29,832 nt of DNA from an uncultured Bacteroidota bacterium. Lineage in GTDB: Bacteria; Bacteroidota; Bacteroidia; Chitinophagales; LD1. Shown here piece after piece: positions 1-7,197 of the stretch (positions within the stretch are counted from its first letter, which is position 1; each line of letters begins with the position of its first letter). The position numbers and the translations under genes are program-made. The stretch covers positions 1-29,832 of the forward strand of contig CALAYL010000059.1 in NCBI GenBank assembly GCA_937894725.1, in the 5' to 3' direction. The notes under the pieces are model-generated. The model was not told the DNA's origin and searched no databases. It saw only the letters and a list, made by a program, of their open reading frames with translations.

Positions 1-102
1 CAATAAATCTTTTTCGCTGTTGATTACAATATAGCTGTAACCCAATTTTTGCAATTGGGCTATCAGTTGTTCTTCTAATATTTGTTCGGATTGTCTGCTC
101 AT
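1..102 (-). CDS. hsdR: Type I restriction enzyme R subunit HsdR (N-terminal fragment, cut by window edge)
   Basis: Only the first 34 codons are present. They begin at an ATG at 100-102 and read MSRQSEQILEEQLIAQLQ..., with the 'SEQxLEEQLIxQLxxLGY' pattern typical of HsdR N-termini. In the family this leads into a PD-(D/E)xK nuclease domain and a SF2 translocase that pumps DNA and cuts it at a distance from an unmethylated HsdMS recognition site. The start lies 1 base after the stop of the Abi_2 gene, and hsdS and hsdM are upstream on the same strand, which strongly supports the call. Nothing can be said about the rest of the gene. Confidence 0.85.
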   Translation of the reverse strand, partial: MSRQSEQILEEQLIAQLQKLGYSYIVINSEKDLL

Positions 103-103
103 T

Positions 104-1048
104 TTATTTCCAGATAGGTTCGTTTTGCCAATCCAATAAATTCCCTTTTCCATCTGAAGGAATGCCTAAGTACTTAATGGGAACTGTGGGATATTTATCA
201 AATAAATTTTCTATTTTTTGTTTCATACTATTGCTTGGGTTGGCTCGTAAAAGCAAATACCGCAACACACAAAGGAAATAAAACACTCGTTTATTATTTT
301 CATAAGGTTTGGCTATCCAATTTCCTTTAGGTTTCAACAATTTTTCGGGTTCTATGGCTAAATCTCTATTCCATAGCCTGCTGTGGTGTGCACAGATATT
401 GCGAACATAGGTAAGTGTATGCAACCAAGACGCAAAAACAGTTGGGTGAACTTCAAAAAAATCTGCAATTCGTTTTTTATCAGCATTGTTTTTTAACCCT
501 CTGTAAATATGTGATAATTCACCAATAGTCAACAATTCAAAGCACATCCAACTGGGAGGATTGGCTGGGTTGTTATATGTATTGATATAATGTTTTATAA
601 ATGTTTCGGGTGTTCGGGCTGTTTTTGCTTTGGATATTATGGCCTGAAAATCGGCAAATGGATTTATTAAATTGCCTATTTTGTTGTAATATGGTGTAAT
701 GAAATGATTTTGATTGTCTTGCCAATGGCTATCATTGTAGTGCAATGCCATTTGGTAAATAAATTGAGTTCTGATAGCCACTTCTATTCTTTCGATACAG
801 TCAAACACCAACAATCGCAGCTCTCTATCAAAGGAATAGGTTTTAATGATTTGCTCGAATGTTACGTTATTTTCAAAATTATCTTTGGCATTTTGATAAG
901 GTAAAAAATAGGCACTTAACCTGTAATAGCTTATTTCCTGTAAATAAGACAATGCCTTGGGCTCATCATTTATAATCAAATGCCTGCTTTGTAGTAGTGC
1001 TATTTGTTTTTGAAAACTAAGTGGTATTTTGTTGTACTGCTTACTCAT
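104..1048 (-). CDS. Abi_2 / AbiD-AbiF-type abortive infection protein (HEPN RNase fold)
   Basis: 314 residues, the usual Abi_2 length. The N-terminus shows the family pattern 'LLxxRxLIIxDEPKALxYLxEISYYRLSAY' (about residues 18-47), and the C-terminal half holds RNICAHHSRLWNR at 216-228. R216-N217-x3-H221 is the R-x4-6-H motif of HEPN ribonucleases. In the family such proteins are phage-defence effectors thought to cleave cellular or phage RNA; the target here is unknown. It sits between the specificity gene side and hsdR of a type I RM operon, 4 bases after the 77-residue ORF and 1 base before hsdR, so it is almost certainly co-transcribed and probably translationally coupled. A plausible role (inference) is a second, growth-arrest layer that acts when restriction fails. 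Confidence 0.85.
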   Translation of the reverse strand: MSKQYNKIPLSFQKQIALLQSRHLIINDEPKALSYLQEISYYRLSAYFLPYQNAKDNFENNVTFEQIIKTYSFDRELRLLVFDCIERIEVAIRTQFIYQMALHYNDSHWQDNQNHFITPYYNKIGNLINPFADFQAIISKAKTARTPETFIKHYINTYNNPANPPSWMCFELLTIGELSHIYRGLKNNADKKRIADFFEVHPTVFASWLHTLTYVRNICAHHSRLWNRDLAIEPEKLLKPKGNWIAKPYENNKRVFYFLCVLRYLLLRANPSNSMKQKIENLFDKYPTVPIKYLGIPSDGKGNLLDWQNEPIWK

Positions 1049-1052
1049 AGAG

Positions 1053-1286
1053 CTATAAAAAGAGAAAACCTCCTAAGTGTGCATCGTGGAGAGGCATAGG
1101 AGGTGTATTATCGTTAGTAAAAGTACTCTTTTTTAATAAAGACCCGTGAGCTATTCTGATGGGAAGCAACACAGGTACTGTTAGTGCAAAGATAATACCT
1201 TTTTTGAATTCTGTAAACATTTTCAAAGTTAAACTTTTAATGCTATTGATTTCTAATGCTTTTAATATGTCTTTCGTCTGCTTCAT
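1053..1286 (-). CDS. Small hypothetical protein between hsdS and the Abi_2 gene (may be repeat-derived)
   Basis: 77 codons, ATG at 1284-1286, starting 3 bases after the hsdS stop and ending 4 bases before the Abi_2 ATG. This tight packing argues for translation. I recognise no domain. Residues about 30-43 are hydrophobic, too short for a confident membrane helix. The C-terminal part (TPPMPLHDAHLGGF) is encoded by DNA holding an 8-bp inverted repeat (1068-1104), which raises the alternative that this is a mobile repeat or junction sequence read through by chance. No strong ribosome binding site is seen; coupling to hsdS termination would be needed. Treat as uncertain. Confidence 0.35.
   Translation of the reverse strand: MKQTKDILKALEINSIKSLTLKMFTEFKKGIIFALTVPVLLPIRIAHGSLLKKSTFTNDNTPPMPLHDAHLGGFLFL
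1068..1104. repeat. Inverted repeat inside the 77-codon ORF
   Basis: ACCTCCTA (1068-1075) pairs perfectly with TAGGAGGT (1097-1104) across a 21-base loop. There is no T-run after it on either strand, so it does not look like a terminator. It could be chance, or the end of a small repeat element. Confidence 0.4.
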
Positions 1287-1289
1287 TCT

Positions 1290-2480
1290 TTAACAAAACA
1301 TTTTTTGCAATAGTCCTTTTTTCCAATTTTCTGTTTGAAGTAATAGAGTGTTTACGCTATTAATCTTCTTGTCAATGGCACTTAAAAAACTGGAAATCTT
1401 AATTTGTTCTTTATAATCAGGAATAAGTATTTCCATTTCAGCAAATACCGAAATCCAATGTCTTCCGTGAGCACCTGTTTCATAGTTTATCATTTGAAGT
1501 GCTTCATACATAAACTTTATGTCTGTATTTTCTTTTGCCTTTAATATTTTCATTGCTGAAGATTTTGCCTTAAAAGGAAAATCAACAAACTGACTTGCTG
1601 TTGTGAAATCGTCAAAAATGATAACAGGCAAATCATTTGAAAAAATACCCGAAGTCTCATCGGTATAACCTAAAATGAATGTTTTACCTGCTGTAACCAC
1701 AGGAGTTTCAAATTTATCATCGTATTCTGTACTTGAAACTAAATAATTTGTAGGTTGTTCGTAATTTAGACAATTACCAATTTTTTTAATTGACCATTCA
1801 GGAAATTGTTCTCCATTCTCATCTTTGAATCTCAATTCTTGCGAAAAGAGTTTTTGCATTACGCCCTTTTTGTATTGCTCTAAAAGACTGTGTTTCTTTT
1901 TGAGTGCTTGGATTTTTTCGTCTACTGCGGTGAGGAATGATGCGATTTTGGTTTGTTCGGAAAGGGTGGGGAATGAGATTTCAGTTTCTCTTAATGTTTT
2001 TAATGATAAATTTTTAATTGTTGACCCAGTTAATTCTGAAATAAAATAATTTTGAACTGTATCTGTATGAAAAATGTGATAATAAAAATCTGTATTTTCG
2101 TTAAAATTGAAATAGCCAACACTTTTTCCAAGCATTACCCTCTCATTGTTATATTTAGCAATATTTCCAATTGTACCATTAATAGATATTAAAATTGTGT
2201 TTAGATTTAATCCTTTATTATTTTTTTCATAAATACTAACATCTACTTTTTTTGTGGTTTCACTAATTTCTATTTTACCATTTGTTAGATTATTTCCATT
2301 AATAAAATAAATATCAGAATTATCTGAATATATTGGTGTTCCGTGTAAACCGTCTCCTATTTTTTCCGCCACTTCCCCCAATTTCTTCTTCTCCCAATTA
2401 TCTTTAAACTCGGGGAAACGCAGTGTGGGTATGTTGTCTGAACCTTGATTATTTTGATTGCCTTGATTTTTTAGTTCCAT
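1290..2480 (-). CDS. hsdS: Type I restriction-modification specificity subunit HsdS
   Basis: 396 residues, normal for HsdS. The architecture is two target-recognition domains, each followed by a helical spacer. The N-terminal unit opens with PTLRFPEFKDNWEKKKLG (about 18-35) and ends with SEQTKIASFLTAVDEKI (174-190) and a coil. The second half opens with FPEWSIKKIG (226-235) and closes with YKEQIKISSFLSAIDKKI (356-373) and WKKGLLQKMF. These half-subunit repeats are diagnostic. HsdS determines the bipartite DNA target for methylation by HsdM and cleavage by HsdR. The first 15 residues are Asn/Gln/Gly-rich (QGNQNNQG). The ATG at 2478-2480 is preceded by a 14-base-period duplication of the start region. 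The gene is separated from the upstream GxxExxY gene by about 100 bases containing two repeat copies. Confidence 0.93.
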   Translation of the reverse strand: MELKNQGNQNNQGSDNIPTLRFPEFKDNWEKKKLGEVAEKIGDGLHGTPIYSDNSDIYFINGNNLTNGKIEISETTKKVDVSIYEKNNKGLNLNTILISINGTIGNIAKYNNERVMLGKSVGYFNFNENTDFYYHIFHTDTVQNYFISELTGSTIKNLSLKTLRETEISFPTLSEQTKIASFLTAVDEKIQALKKKHSLLEQYKKGVMQKLFSQELRFKDENGEQFPEWSIKKIGNCLNYEQPTNYLVSSTEYDDKFETPVVTAGKTFILGYTDETSGIFSNDLPVIIFDDFTTASQFVDFPFKAKSSAMKILKAKENTDIKFMYEALQMINYETGAHGRHWISVFAEMEILIPDYKEQIKISSFLSAIDKKINSVNTLLLQTENWKKGLLQKMFC

Positions 2481-2491
2481 TTTTTTAGTTC
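2467..2491. repeat. Short direct duplication at the hsdS start
   Basis: TTTTTTAGTTC occurs at 2467-2477 and again at 2481-2491, a 14-base period. On the coding strand it gives two ATG-AAC/GAA-CTA-like starts; the upstream one (ATGAACTAA) stops at once, leaving the 2480 ATG as the usable start. It looks like a small slippage or junction duplication. Confidence 0.5.
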
Positions 2492-2500
2492 ATTTTTTTC

Positions 2501-2541
2501 ATAATCATGTAATCCTGAAATCCTTTAAATCATGGTTCAGA
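2501..2541. repeat. ~41-base direct repeat, copy 1 (hsdS side of GxxExxY cassette)
   Basis: Begins ATAATCATGTAATCC and ends AATCATGGTTCAGA on the plus strand. Same orientation as the copies at 2549-2588 and 2956-2996; about 33 of 41 positions match copy 3. Read along the operon (minus) strand it contains GATT spaced every 8-9 bases, so it is also internally periodic. Confidence 0.8.
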
Positions 2542-2548
2542 TTTTTCT

Positions 2549-2588
2549 TATCATGTAATCTTTTAATCCTAACAATCATGGTTCAAGA
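2549..2588. repeat. ~41-base direct repeat, copy 2 (overlaps GxxExxY stop)
   Basis: Begins TATCATGTAATC and ends AATCATGGTTCAAGA. It aligns to copy 1 with one gap and keeps the ATCATGTAATC and AATCATGGTT blocks. It contains the TGA stop (2583-2585) and the last Ser codon of the GxxExxY gene. Confidence 0.8.
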
Positions 2589-2957
2589 CTTTTTGTTGTT
2601 ATGCACTCTTTTAAATTGAAGGCTTTTTGCACCAAAATTGAGTAACAAACCAATTTCTAAATCATATGCTTCCACATAGTTCATTGCCTGTGCCAAGTGT
2701 ACATCTTCCAAATTAATGATTGCTTTCAATTCTACCATTATTACATTTTCTACAAAAAAATCCACACGTCTGGTTCCAATTTCATGTCCTTTGTACTGTA
2801 TTTGCATTTCGTGTTCTCTACTAAATTCCAATCCTTGTAATTGTAATTCGATAGAAAGTGCCCTTTGGTAAATAACTTCCTGAAAGCCATTGCCAAGCTG
2901 TTTATGCACTTCCATTGCACATCCAATAATTTTCCTTGTTAAATCCTCATGTTTCAT
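2583..2957 (-). CDS. GxxExxY family protein (PD-(D/E)xK nuclease-like fold, PDDEXK_3)
   Basis: 124 residues from the ATG at 2955-2957; a TTG two codons earlier is possible but lies inside the flanking repeat. The family signature GNGFQEVIY is at 22-30 (E27, Y30). A PD-(D/E)xK-like core follows: D66 in RRVDFFVE, then E76 and K78 in VELKA. Related proteins are widespread in Bacteroidota and other environmental bacteria, usually annotated only as GxxExxY; nuclease activity is predicted from the fold, not shown. The gene sits inside an hsd operon between hsdM and hsdS. It is bounded by copies of a ~41-base repeat: its stop codon lies in copy 2 and its start touches copy 3. This suggests a self-contained mobile or domesticated cassette rather than a core RM component. 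Confidence 0.88.
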   Translation of the reverse strand: MKHEDLTRKIIGCAMEVHKQLGNGFQEVIYQRALSIELQLQGLEFSREHEMQIQYKGHEIGTRRVDFFVENVIMVELKAIINLEDVHLAQAMNYVEAYDLEIGLLLNFGAKSLQFKRVHNNKKS

Positions 2958-2996
2958 AATCAAGTAATCATTTAATCTTTAAAATCATGGTTTAAA
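2956..2996. repeat. ~41-base direct repeat, copy 3 (between hsdM and GxxExxY)
   Basis: Begins ATAATCAAGTAATC and ends AATCATGGTTTAAA, same orientation as copies 1 and 2. It overlaps the GxxExxY ATG at one edge and supplies the TAA stop of hsdM (2992-2994) at the other. Confidence 0.8.
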
Positions 2997-4590
2997 AAGG
3001 TGTTGAGATATTCAGTTCAGCACAAAATTGTGCAATGGTTTTGTCTGTGATTGCAATAGTTTCGTCCAATGCTTTTATTTCTTGGGCAATGGCTTCAATG
3101 TCAATATTTTCTTCTGCTTCAAACGTATCTACATAGCGTGGTATGTTTAAGTTGTAGTCGTTTTTAGCAATTTCTTCTAAAGTCGCCTTTTTGCTGTATT
3201 TGGGTGTTTCGGTTCTGTTGCGGTAAGTTTCAACAATTAAATCAATGTCTTGCTTACGCAATACATTTTGGGTTTTTACTTTTTCAAAATGTTGGCTTGC
3301 ATCAACAAACAAAATATCATCAGGATTTTCTCTGCATTTTTTGAAAACCATAATACAAGTAGGAATACTTGTGCCATAAAATATATTGGCAGGTAAGCCA
3401 ATGACAGTATCTAAAAAGTTTTTGTTTTCTATCAAATACCTGCGAATGTGTTGCTCTGCACCACCACGAAACAAAGCACCGTGAGGCAACACAATTGCCA
3501 TAGTGCCATTGTCTGCCAAATGGTAAATCATATGTTGCACAAAAGCAAAGTCGGCTTTGCTGCTTGGAGCCAATCGTCCGTACTGGCTAAAACGGTCATC
3601 ACTGGTAAACAAAGGGCTTGCACTCCATTGAGCCGAAAATGGTGGATTGGCTACAATGGCTTCAAATTGTAGGTCAATGTGCTGTGGGTGTTCGAGTGTG
3701 TCGTCTTGCTTAATATCAAATTGGCGGTAGTGTACACCGTGCAAAATCATATTCATACGGGCAAGGTTGTACGTAGTACGGTTCATTTCCTGTCCGTAAA
3801 AATTACTTACATCTTCCACCTCTCTTGCCACCCGAAGCAACAAAGAACCCGAACCACAAGTGGGGTCATACACCGATTTTAGTTTTTGTTTCCCTGTGGT
3901 TACGAGTTTTGCTAAGATTGAAGAAACTTGTTGCGGTGTATAAAATTCACCTGCTTTTTTTCCTGCTCCACTGGCAAATTGTCCAATCAAATATTCGTAG
4001 GCATCACCTAAAACATCCACTTGGTTAATGTCGGATAATTTAAAATCAATTTTGTCAAGGTGCGTCAGCACCTTTGCAATAATTGCGTTTCTTGCTTCGG
4101 GAGTTTTACCCAATTTAGAACTGTTCAAATCCATATCCTCAAAGAGATTTTCATAATCTTCTTCGCTTTCAGTACCCATTGTACTCAACTGAATATTAAT
4201 AAGGATTTTTTGTAAGTCCTCTAAAATGAAATTGGTTTTGTTTTCGTCAAATTTATCAACATCATCTTCATTTTCGCCTTTGCCACGTTTGGCAACTTCG
4301 GTGAATAATTCTTCGGGTCTTAAAAAGTAGCCTAATTTCTCCAAGGCTTCTTCTTTGATTGCTTCAATGAATTCTTTTCCGTTTTCTGTCTTTGGAGTTA
4401 TGTCTTTGAATTGAATGCCGTCTTGTTTCAAAATTTCGTCAGCAAAAATGTTCATTTTCTCGCTTAGATATTTATAGAAAATGAAACCCAAAATGTAGTC
4501 ACGAAATTCGTCTGCATTCATTTTGCCACGTAGCGTATTGGCAATGTTCCAAAGTTGGGCTTCTAGTATTCTTTTATATTCTTCACTCAT
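2992..4590 (-). CDS. hsdM: Type I restriction-modification N6-adenine DNA methyltransferase HsdM
   Basis: 532 residues, typical length. The N-terminal HsdM_N helical domain (about 8-140) is followed by the N6_Mtase domain. GEFYTPQQV at 214-222 and the SAM-binding motif I DPTCGSGS at 242-249 are clear; the catalytic motif IV NPPF is at 315-318. It methylates adenine in both strands of the target chosen by HsdS and forms the M2S core of the restriction complex. It is the first gene of the operon (M-S-...-R order). The stop codon falls inside a flanking repeat of the GxxExxY cassette, but the protein end (ELNISTPF) looks complete. The promoter must lie in the 226-base divergent gap upstream; I see no convincing -33/-7 pair there. 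Confidence 0.95.
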   Translation of the reverse strand: MSEEYKRILEAQLWNIANTLRGKMNADEFRDYILGFIFYKYLSEKMNIFADEILKQDGIQFKDITPKTENGKEFIEAIKEEALEKLGYFLRPEELFTEVAKRGKGENEDDVDKFDENKTNFILEDLQKILINIQLSTMGTESEEDYENLFEDMDLNSSKLGKTPEARNAIIAKVLTHLDKIDFKLSDINQVDVLGDAYEYLIGQFASGAGKKAGEFYTPQQVSSILAKLVTTGKQKLKSVYDPTCGSGSLLLRVAREVEDVSNFYGQEMNRTTYNLARMNMILHGVHYRQFDIKQDDTLEHPQHIDLQFEAIVANPPFSAQWSASPLFTSDDRFSQYGRLAPSSKADFAFVQHMIYHLADNGTMAIVLPHGALFRGGAEQHIRRYLIENKNFLDTVIGLPANIFYGTSIPTCIMVFKKCRENPDDILFVDASQHFEKVKTQNVLRKQDIDLIVETYRNRTETPKYSKKATLEEIAKNDYNLNIPRYVDTFEAEENIDIEAIAQEIKALDETIAITDKTIAQFCAELNISTPF

Positions 4591-4664
4591 TGAGATTGTC
4601 GTTAAATGTTTAGGTTGCTAAGCTAATTTATTAAAACTTTTTTCTCCCCACGGTTTTTCAGCCT

Positions 4665-4686
4665 CTGTTGGTATTATCACCAACAG
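4665..4686. repeat. Perfect 8-bp hairpin in the hsdM/metalloprotease gap
   Basis: CTGTTGGT (4665-4672), six-base loop ATTATC, ACCAACAG (4679-4686). There is no flanking T-run, so it does not read as a terminator. It lies between two divergently transcribed genes and may be an operator or a dispersed repeat unit. Confidence 0.6.
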
Positions 4687-4707
4687 CATTTCCAAAACGC
4701 CCTTCTC

Positions 4708-4729
4708 CTTTGATTTTTTGAAATCGAAG
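4708..4729. repeat. Second hairpin in the hsdM/metalloprotease gap
   Basis: CTTTGATTT (4708-4716) and AAATCGAAG (4721-4729) pair with one mismatch over a four-base loop, 21 bases after the first hairpin. Together the two hairpins mark a structured stretch at the edge of the defence island. The rest of the 4591-4816 gap shows no gene. Confidence 0.45.
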
Positions 4730-4816
4730 TGGCGATTGTACCCGCCCTCAGTACTAGGATTTTATTTAGCAATATCTATGAATTTCAAAAAACAATGTTT
4801 ATTTTAGAATATATAA

Positions 4817-6973
4817 ATGAAATATATGAAAAAACTACTCTCATTTGCCACAAGCATTTTATGTAGCACTACATTGATATATGCTCAATCTTCAACTATT
4901 GGCTGTATAAGCGACCAGGTCAATAGAGCTGTTTTTGAAACAAGCCAAGAAGCTCGTGATGCCCGAGAAGCACTAGAAAAATATACTGCTGAATATATCG
5001 CAAACTATAAAAAGACTACGAATAGTAGTTCCCGATCTGTTGATTCTGTAATGGTTGTGCCTGTAGTGTTTCACATCTTGCACGAAGGTGGATCGACTAA
5101 TCTCACAGATGCTGATATTATAAATGAAGTGGTGCACATGAATCAATATTACAGCAAGTCAAACCCTGAATTGCCTACTACAAAATCAGATTATATAAAC
5201 CTCGTTGGTGATGTGCAGATTGAGTTTAGATTGGCAGGCAAAGACCCAGATGGCCACTGCACAAATGGCATCATCCGACACTATACTCAAGCTACTTACA
5301 ACGCTAGCGACAACAACAAACTCAATCCTTGGCCACGTGAGCAATATCTCAACATTTGGGTAGCTCAAACCCTCAAAGGGAACCAACAAGTACTAGCTTT
5401 CTCTCGTTATCCATCATCAGTTATAAATTATGTAAACAATCAAATCATAGATGGGATTTTATCAAAAAATACAGAGATAAACACTACTGGCAGAAGCCGA
5501 TCTACAATAGCTCATGAAGCGGGTCATTGGCTAAATTTAAAACACGTATGGGGCGATAATAATGACGCAGGCCAATCTTGTGGTAGTGACGATGTAGATG
5601 ACACTCCCGAAACAAAAGGAAATCTAGGCGGTTGTAATCTCAACAGAGCGGTATGTAATCCTCCAATAATAGAAAGCGAACAAAACATCATGAACTATTC
5701 GGATTGTCCTGTTTACTTTACCGAAGGACAAAAATTGCGCATGAGAGCAGCCTTGTCCTCACCTATCGCTGGGCGTAACAATCTTTGGTCTGCTGCAAAC
5801 TTAGCAGCTACAGGTACAGGTGTTTTTCCAGCTGCCGATTGTGCTATTCCAGTAGCTGATTTTGGGGCAGATCAAAGATTTGTATGTCAAGGCACCCCAA
5901 TTATTTTTACTGATTACTCCTACAATGCAGCTGTGACAAATAGAACATGGACTTTCCCATTTGATGCAGATATTTTCACTTCTACCTCTGCTTCGCAGTC
6001 AGTCGTGTTCAATACTCCAGGTTGGAAAGAAGTAACCCTTACAGTTGAAAATGCCAATGGCACATCTAGCAAAACAAAAAGTATGGTATATGTATCGGAC
6101 CCTACAAATGAAGTCGCTGCGCCATTTTTTGAATCATTTGAAGACTACAGTGCTACAAAAGACCAATGGGTGAGTGTAAATAACGATAATAACCGCACTA
6201 AGTTTGCTCGTTTTGAGACAGCCGGTGTAAATAGCTTTAAGAGCTTCAAATTAAATAACTACGATGGCCGATATGAAGGCGATATAGATGATTTGATTTC
6301 CCCTACTTTTGACTTATCTAGCTTAAACTCAAACGATTTCAAACTCTCATTTCGCTACTCGTTTGCTACATTCAATCAACAACAAGTAATAGACCCTGAG
6401 GTAGATTCTCTTGTGCTTCAAATATCTAACAACTGTGGTACGAGCTGGAGAACGGTTTATTCCAATGGTGGATTTGGGTTATTTAATGCCGGCTATATAT
6501 TAGGCGCATATACTCCAGGCACTAATGAGTCATTCTGGAAACTGGTGAACATCAATCTAGCTTCTACCTTAGGTGGACTTACTAGCTCATATCTCAAGCC
6601 AGGCATACGTTTCCGCTGGAGAGTAACTTCTGGTGCTTTGTCAAATAATTTTTATTTAGATAACGTAAATTTAGGAAACGCAGCAGATCCTACAGGCATC
6701 AGCGATTCGCCAAATCAACGGCTAGGACTAGATGCTTACCCAAATCCAACTACATCGAATCTTACCGTAGGCTTCACTCTTGAATCAGCTAGTAATATTA
6801 AATTGTATATCGAAGATATGACTGGAAAAATAGCTACAGAAGTAGTGCAAAAAGAATTGAGTTCAGGTACTCAAACGGTAAATCTAGATACTGAAAAATT
6901 GGCCAAAGGCGTTTATATATTGCGCTTAGAAACTAACGCAGGTATCGCTAGTCAAAAAATAACTAAGTTTTAA
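4817..6973 (+). CDS. Secreted M43-type zinc metalloprotease with PKD-like domain and T9SS sorting domain
   Basis: 718 residues. An N-terminal signal peptide (about 4-23, ending IYAQ) is followed by a propeptide-like region. The catalytic domain has HEAGHWLNLKHVWG at 233-246, giving zinc ligands H233, H237 and H243 with E234 catalytic, as in the pappalysin/cytophagalysin (M43B) group. A Met-turn NIMNYSDC lies at 290-297. A PKD-like beta domain occupies about 345-430 and a predicted beta-rich jelly-roll-like region about 435-620. The C-terminus (about 636-718, AYPNP... to KGVYILRL... KITKF) is a type A T9SS sorting domain, so the protein should cross the outer membrane through the Por/gliding secretion system and act on extracellular protein. 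An alternative ATG is at 4826; both leave the signal peptide intact. It is monocistronic, with a terminator downstream. Confidence 0.92.
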   Translation: MKYMKKLLSFATSILCSTTLIYAQSSTIGCISDQVNRAVFETSQEARDAREALEKYTAEYIANYKKTTNSSSRSVDSVMVVPVVFHILHEGGSTNLTDADIINEVVHMNQYYSKSNPELPTTKSDYINLVGDVQIEFRLAGKDPDGHCTNGIIRHYTQATYNASDNNKLNPWPREQYLNIWVAQTLKGNQQVLAFSRYPSSVINYVNNQIIDGILSKNTEINTTGRSRSTIAHEAGHWLNLKHVWGDNNDAGQSCGSDDVDDTPETKGNLGGCNLNRAVCNPPIIESEQNIMNYSDCPVYFTEGQKLRMRAALSSPIAGRNNLWSAANLAATGTGVFPAADCAIPVADFGADQRFVCQGTPIIFTDYSYNAAVTNRTWTFPFDADIFTSTSASQSVVFNTPGWKEVTLTVENANGTSSKTKSMVYVSDPTNEVAAPFFESFEDYSATKDQWVSVNNDNNRTKFARFETAGVNSFKSFKLNNYDGRYEGDIDDLISPTFDLSSLNSNDFKLSFRYSFATFNQQQVIDPEVDSLVLQISNNCGTSWRTVYSNGGFGLFNAGYILGAYTPGTNESFWKLVNINLASTLGGLTSSYLKPGIRFRWRVTSGALSNNFYLDNVNLGNAADPTGISDSPNQRLGLDAYPNPTTSNLTVGFTLESASNIKLYIEDMTGKIATEVVQKELSSGTQTVNLDTEKLAKGVYILRLETNAGIASQKITKF

Positions 6974-7007
6974 TACGGTAGTAGGCCCAAAATTGAAAGG
7001 CACATTT

Positions 7008-7049
7008 AAAAGGTCAGGAATGTACATCGTGTACTTTCTGACCTTTTTT
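7008..7049 (+). terminator. Rho-independent terminator after the metalloprotease
   Basis: AAAAGGTCAG (7008-7017) pairs with CTGACCTTTT (7038-7047), with an inner GTAC/GTAC pairing in the loop, and the stem runs into a T-tract. It ends the 4817-6973 transcript. Confidence 0.8.
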
Positions 7050-7197
7050 AGATGTTCCCGCTTGAGGAGAGGTGCAAACTCAAATCAGAAAAAAGCAGAA
7101 TAAAAATCAAATTCTAAATACTTTAATACTCGTTTTATATATTTATTGAGCCTACTTACTAAACCTCTATAACCGGATCAACAAAAGCACTTTGTCT

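Noticed and set aside
2501..2996. CRISPR-like array
   Set aside because: Only three imperfect copies, unequal gaps (7 and about 367 bases) and a coding gene between copies 2 and 3; no spacer regularity and no cas genes.
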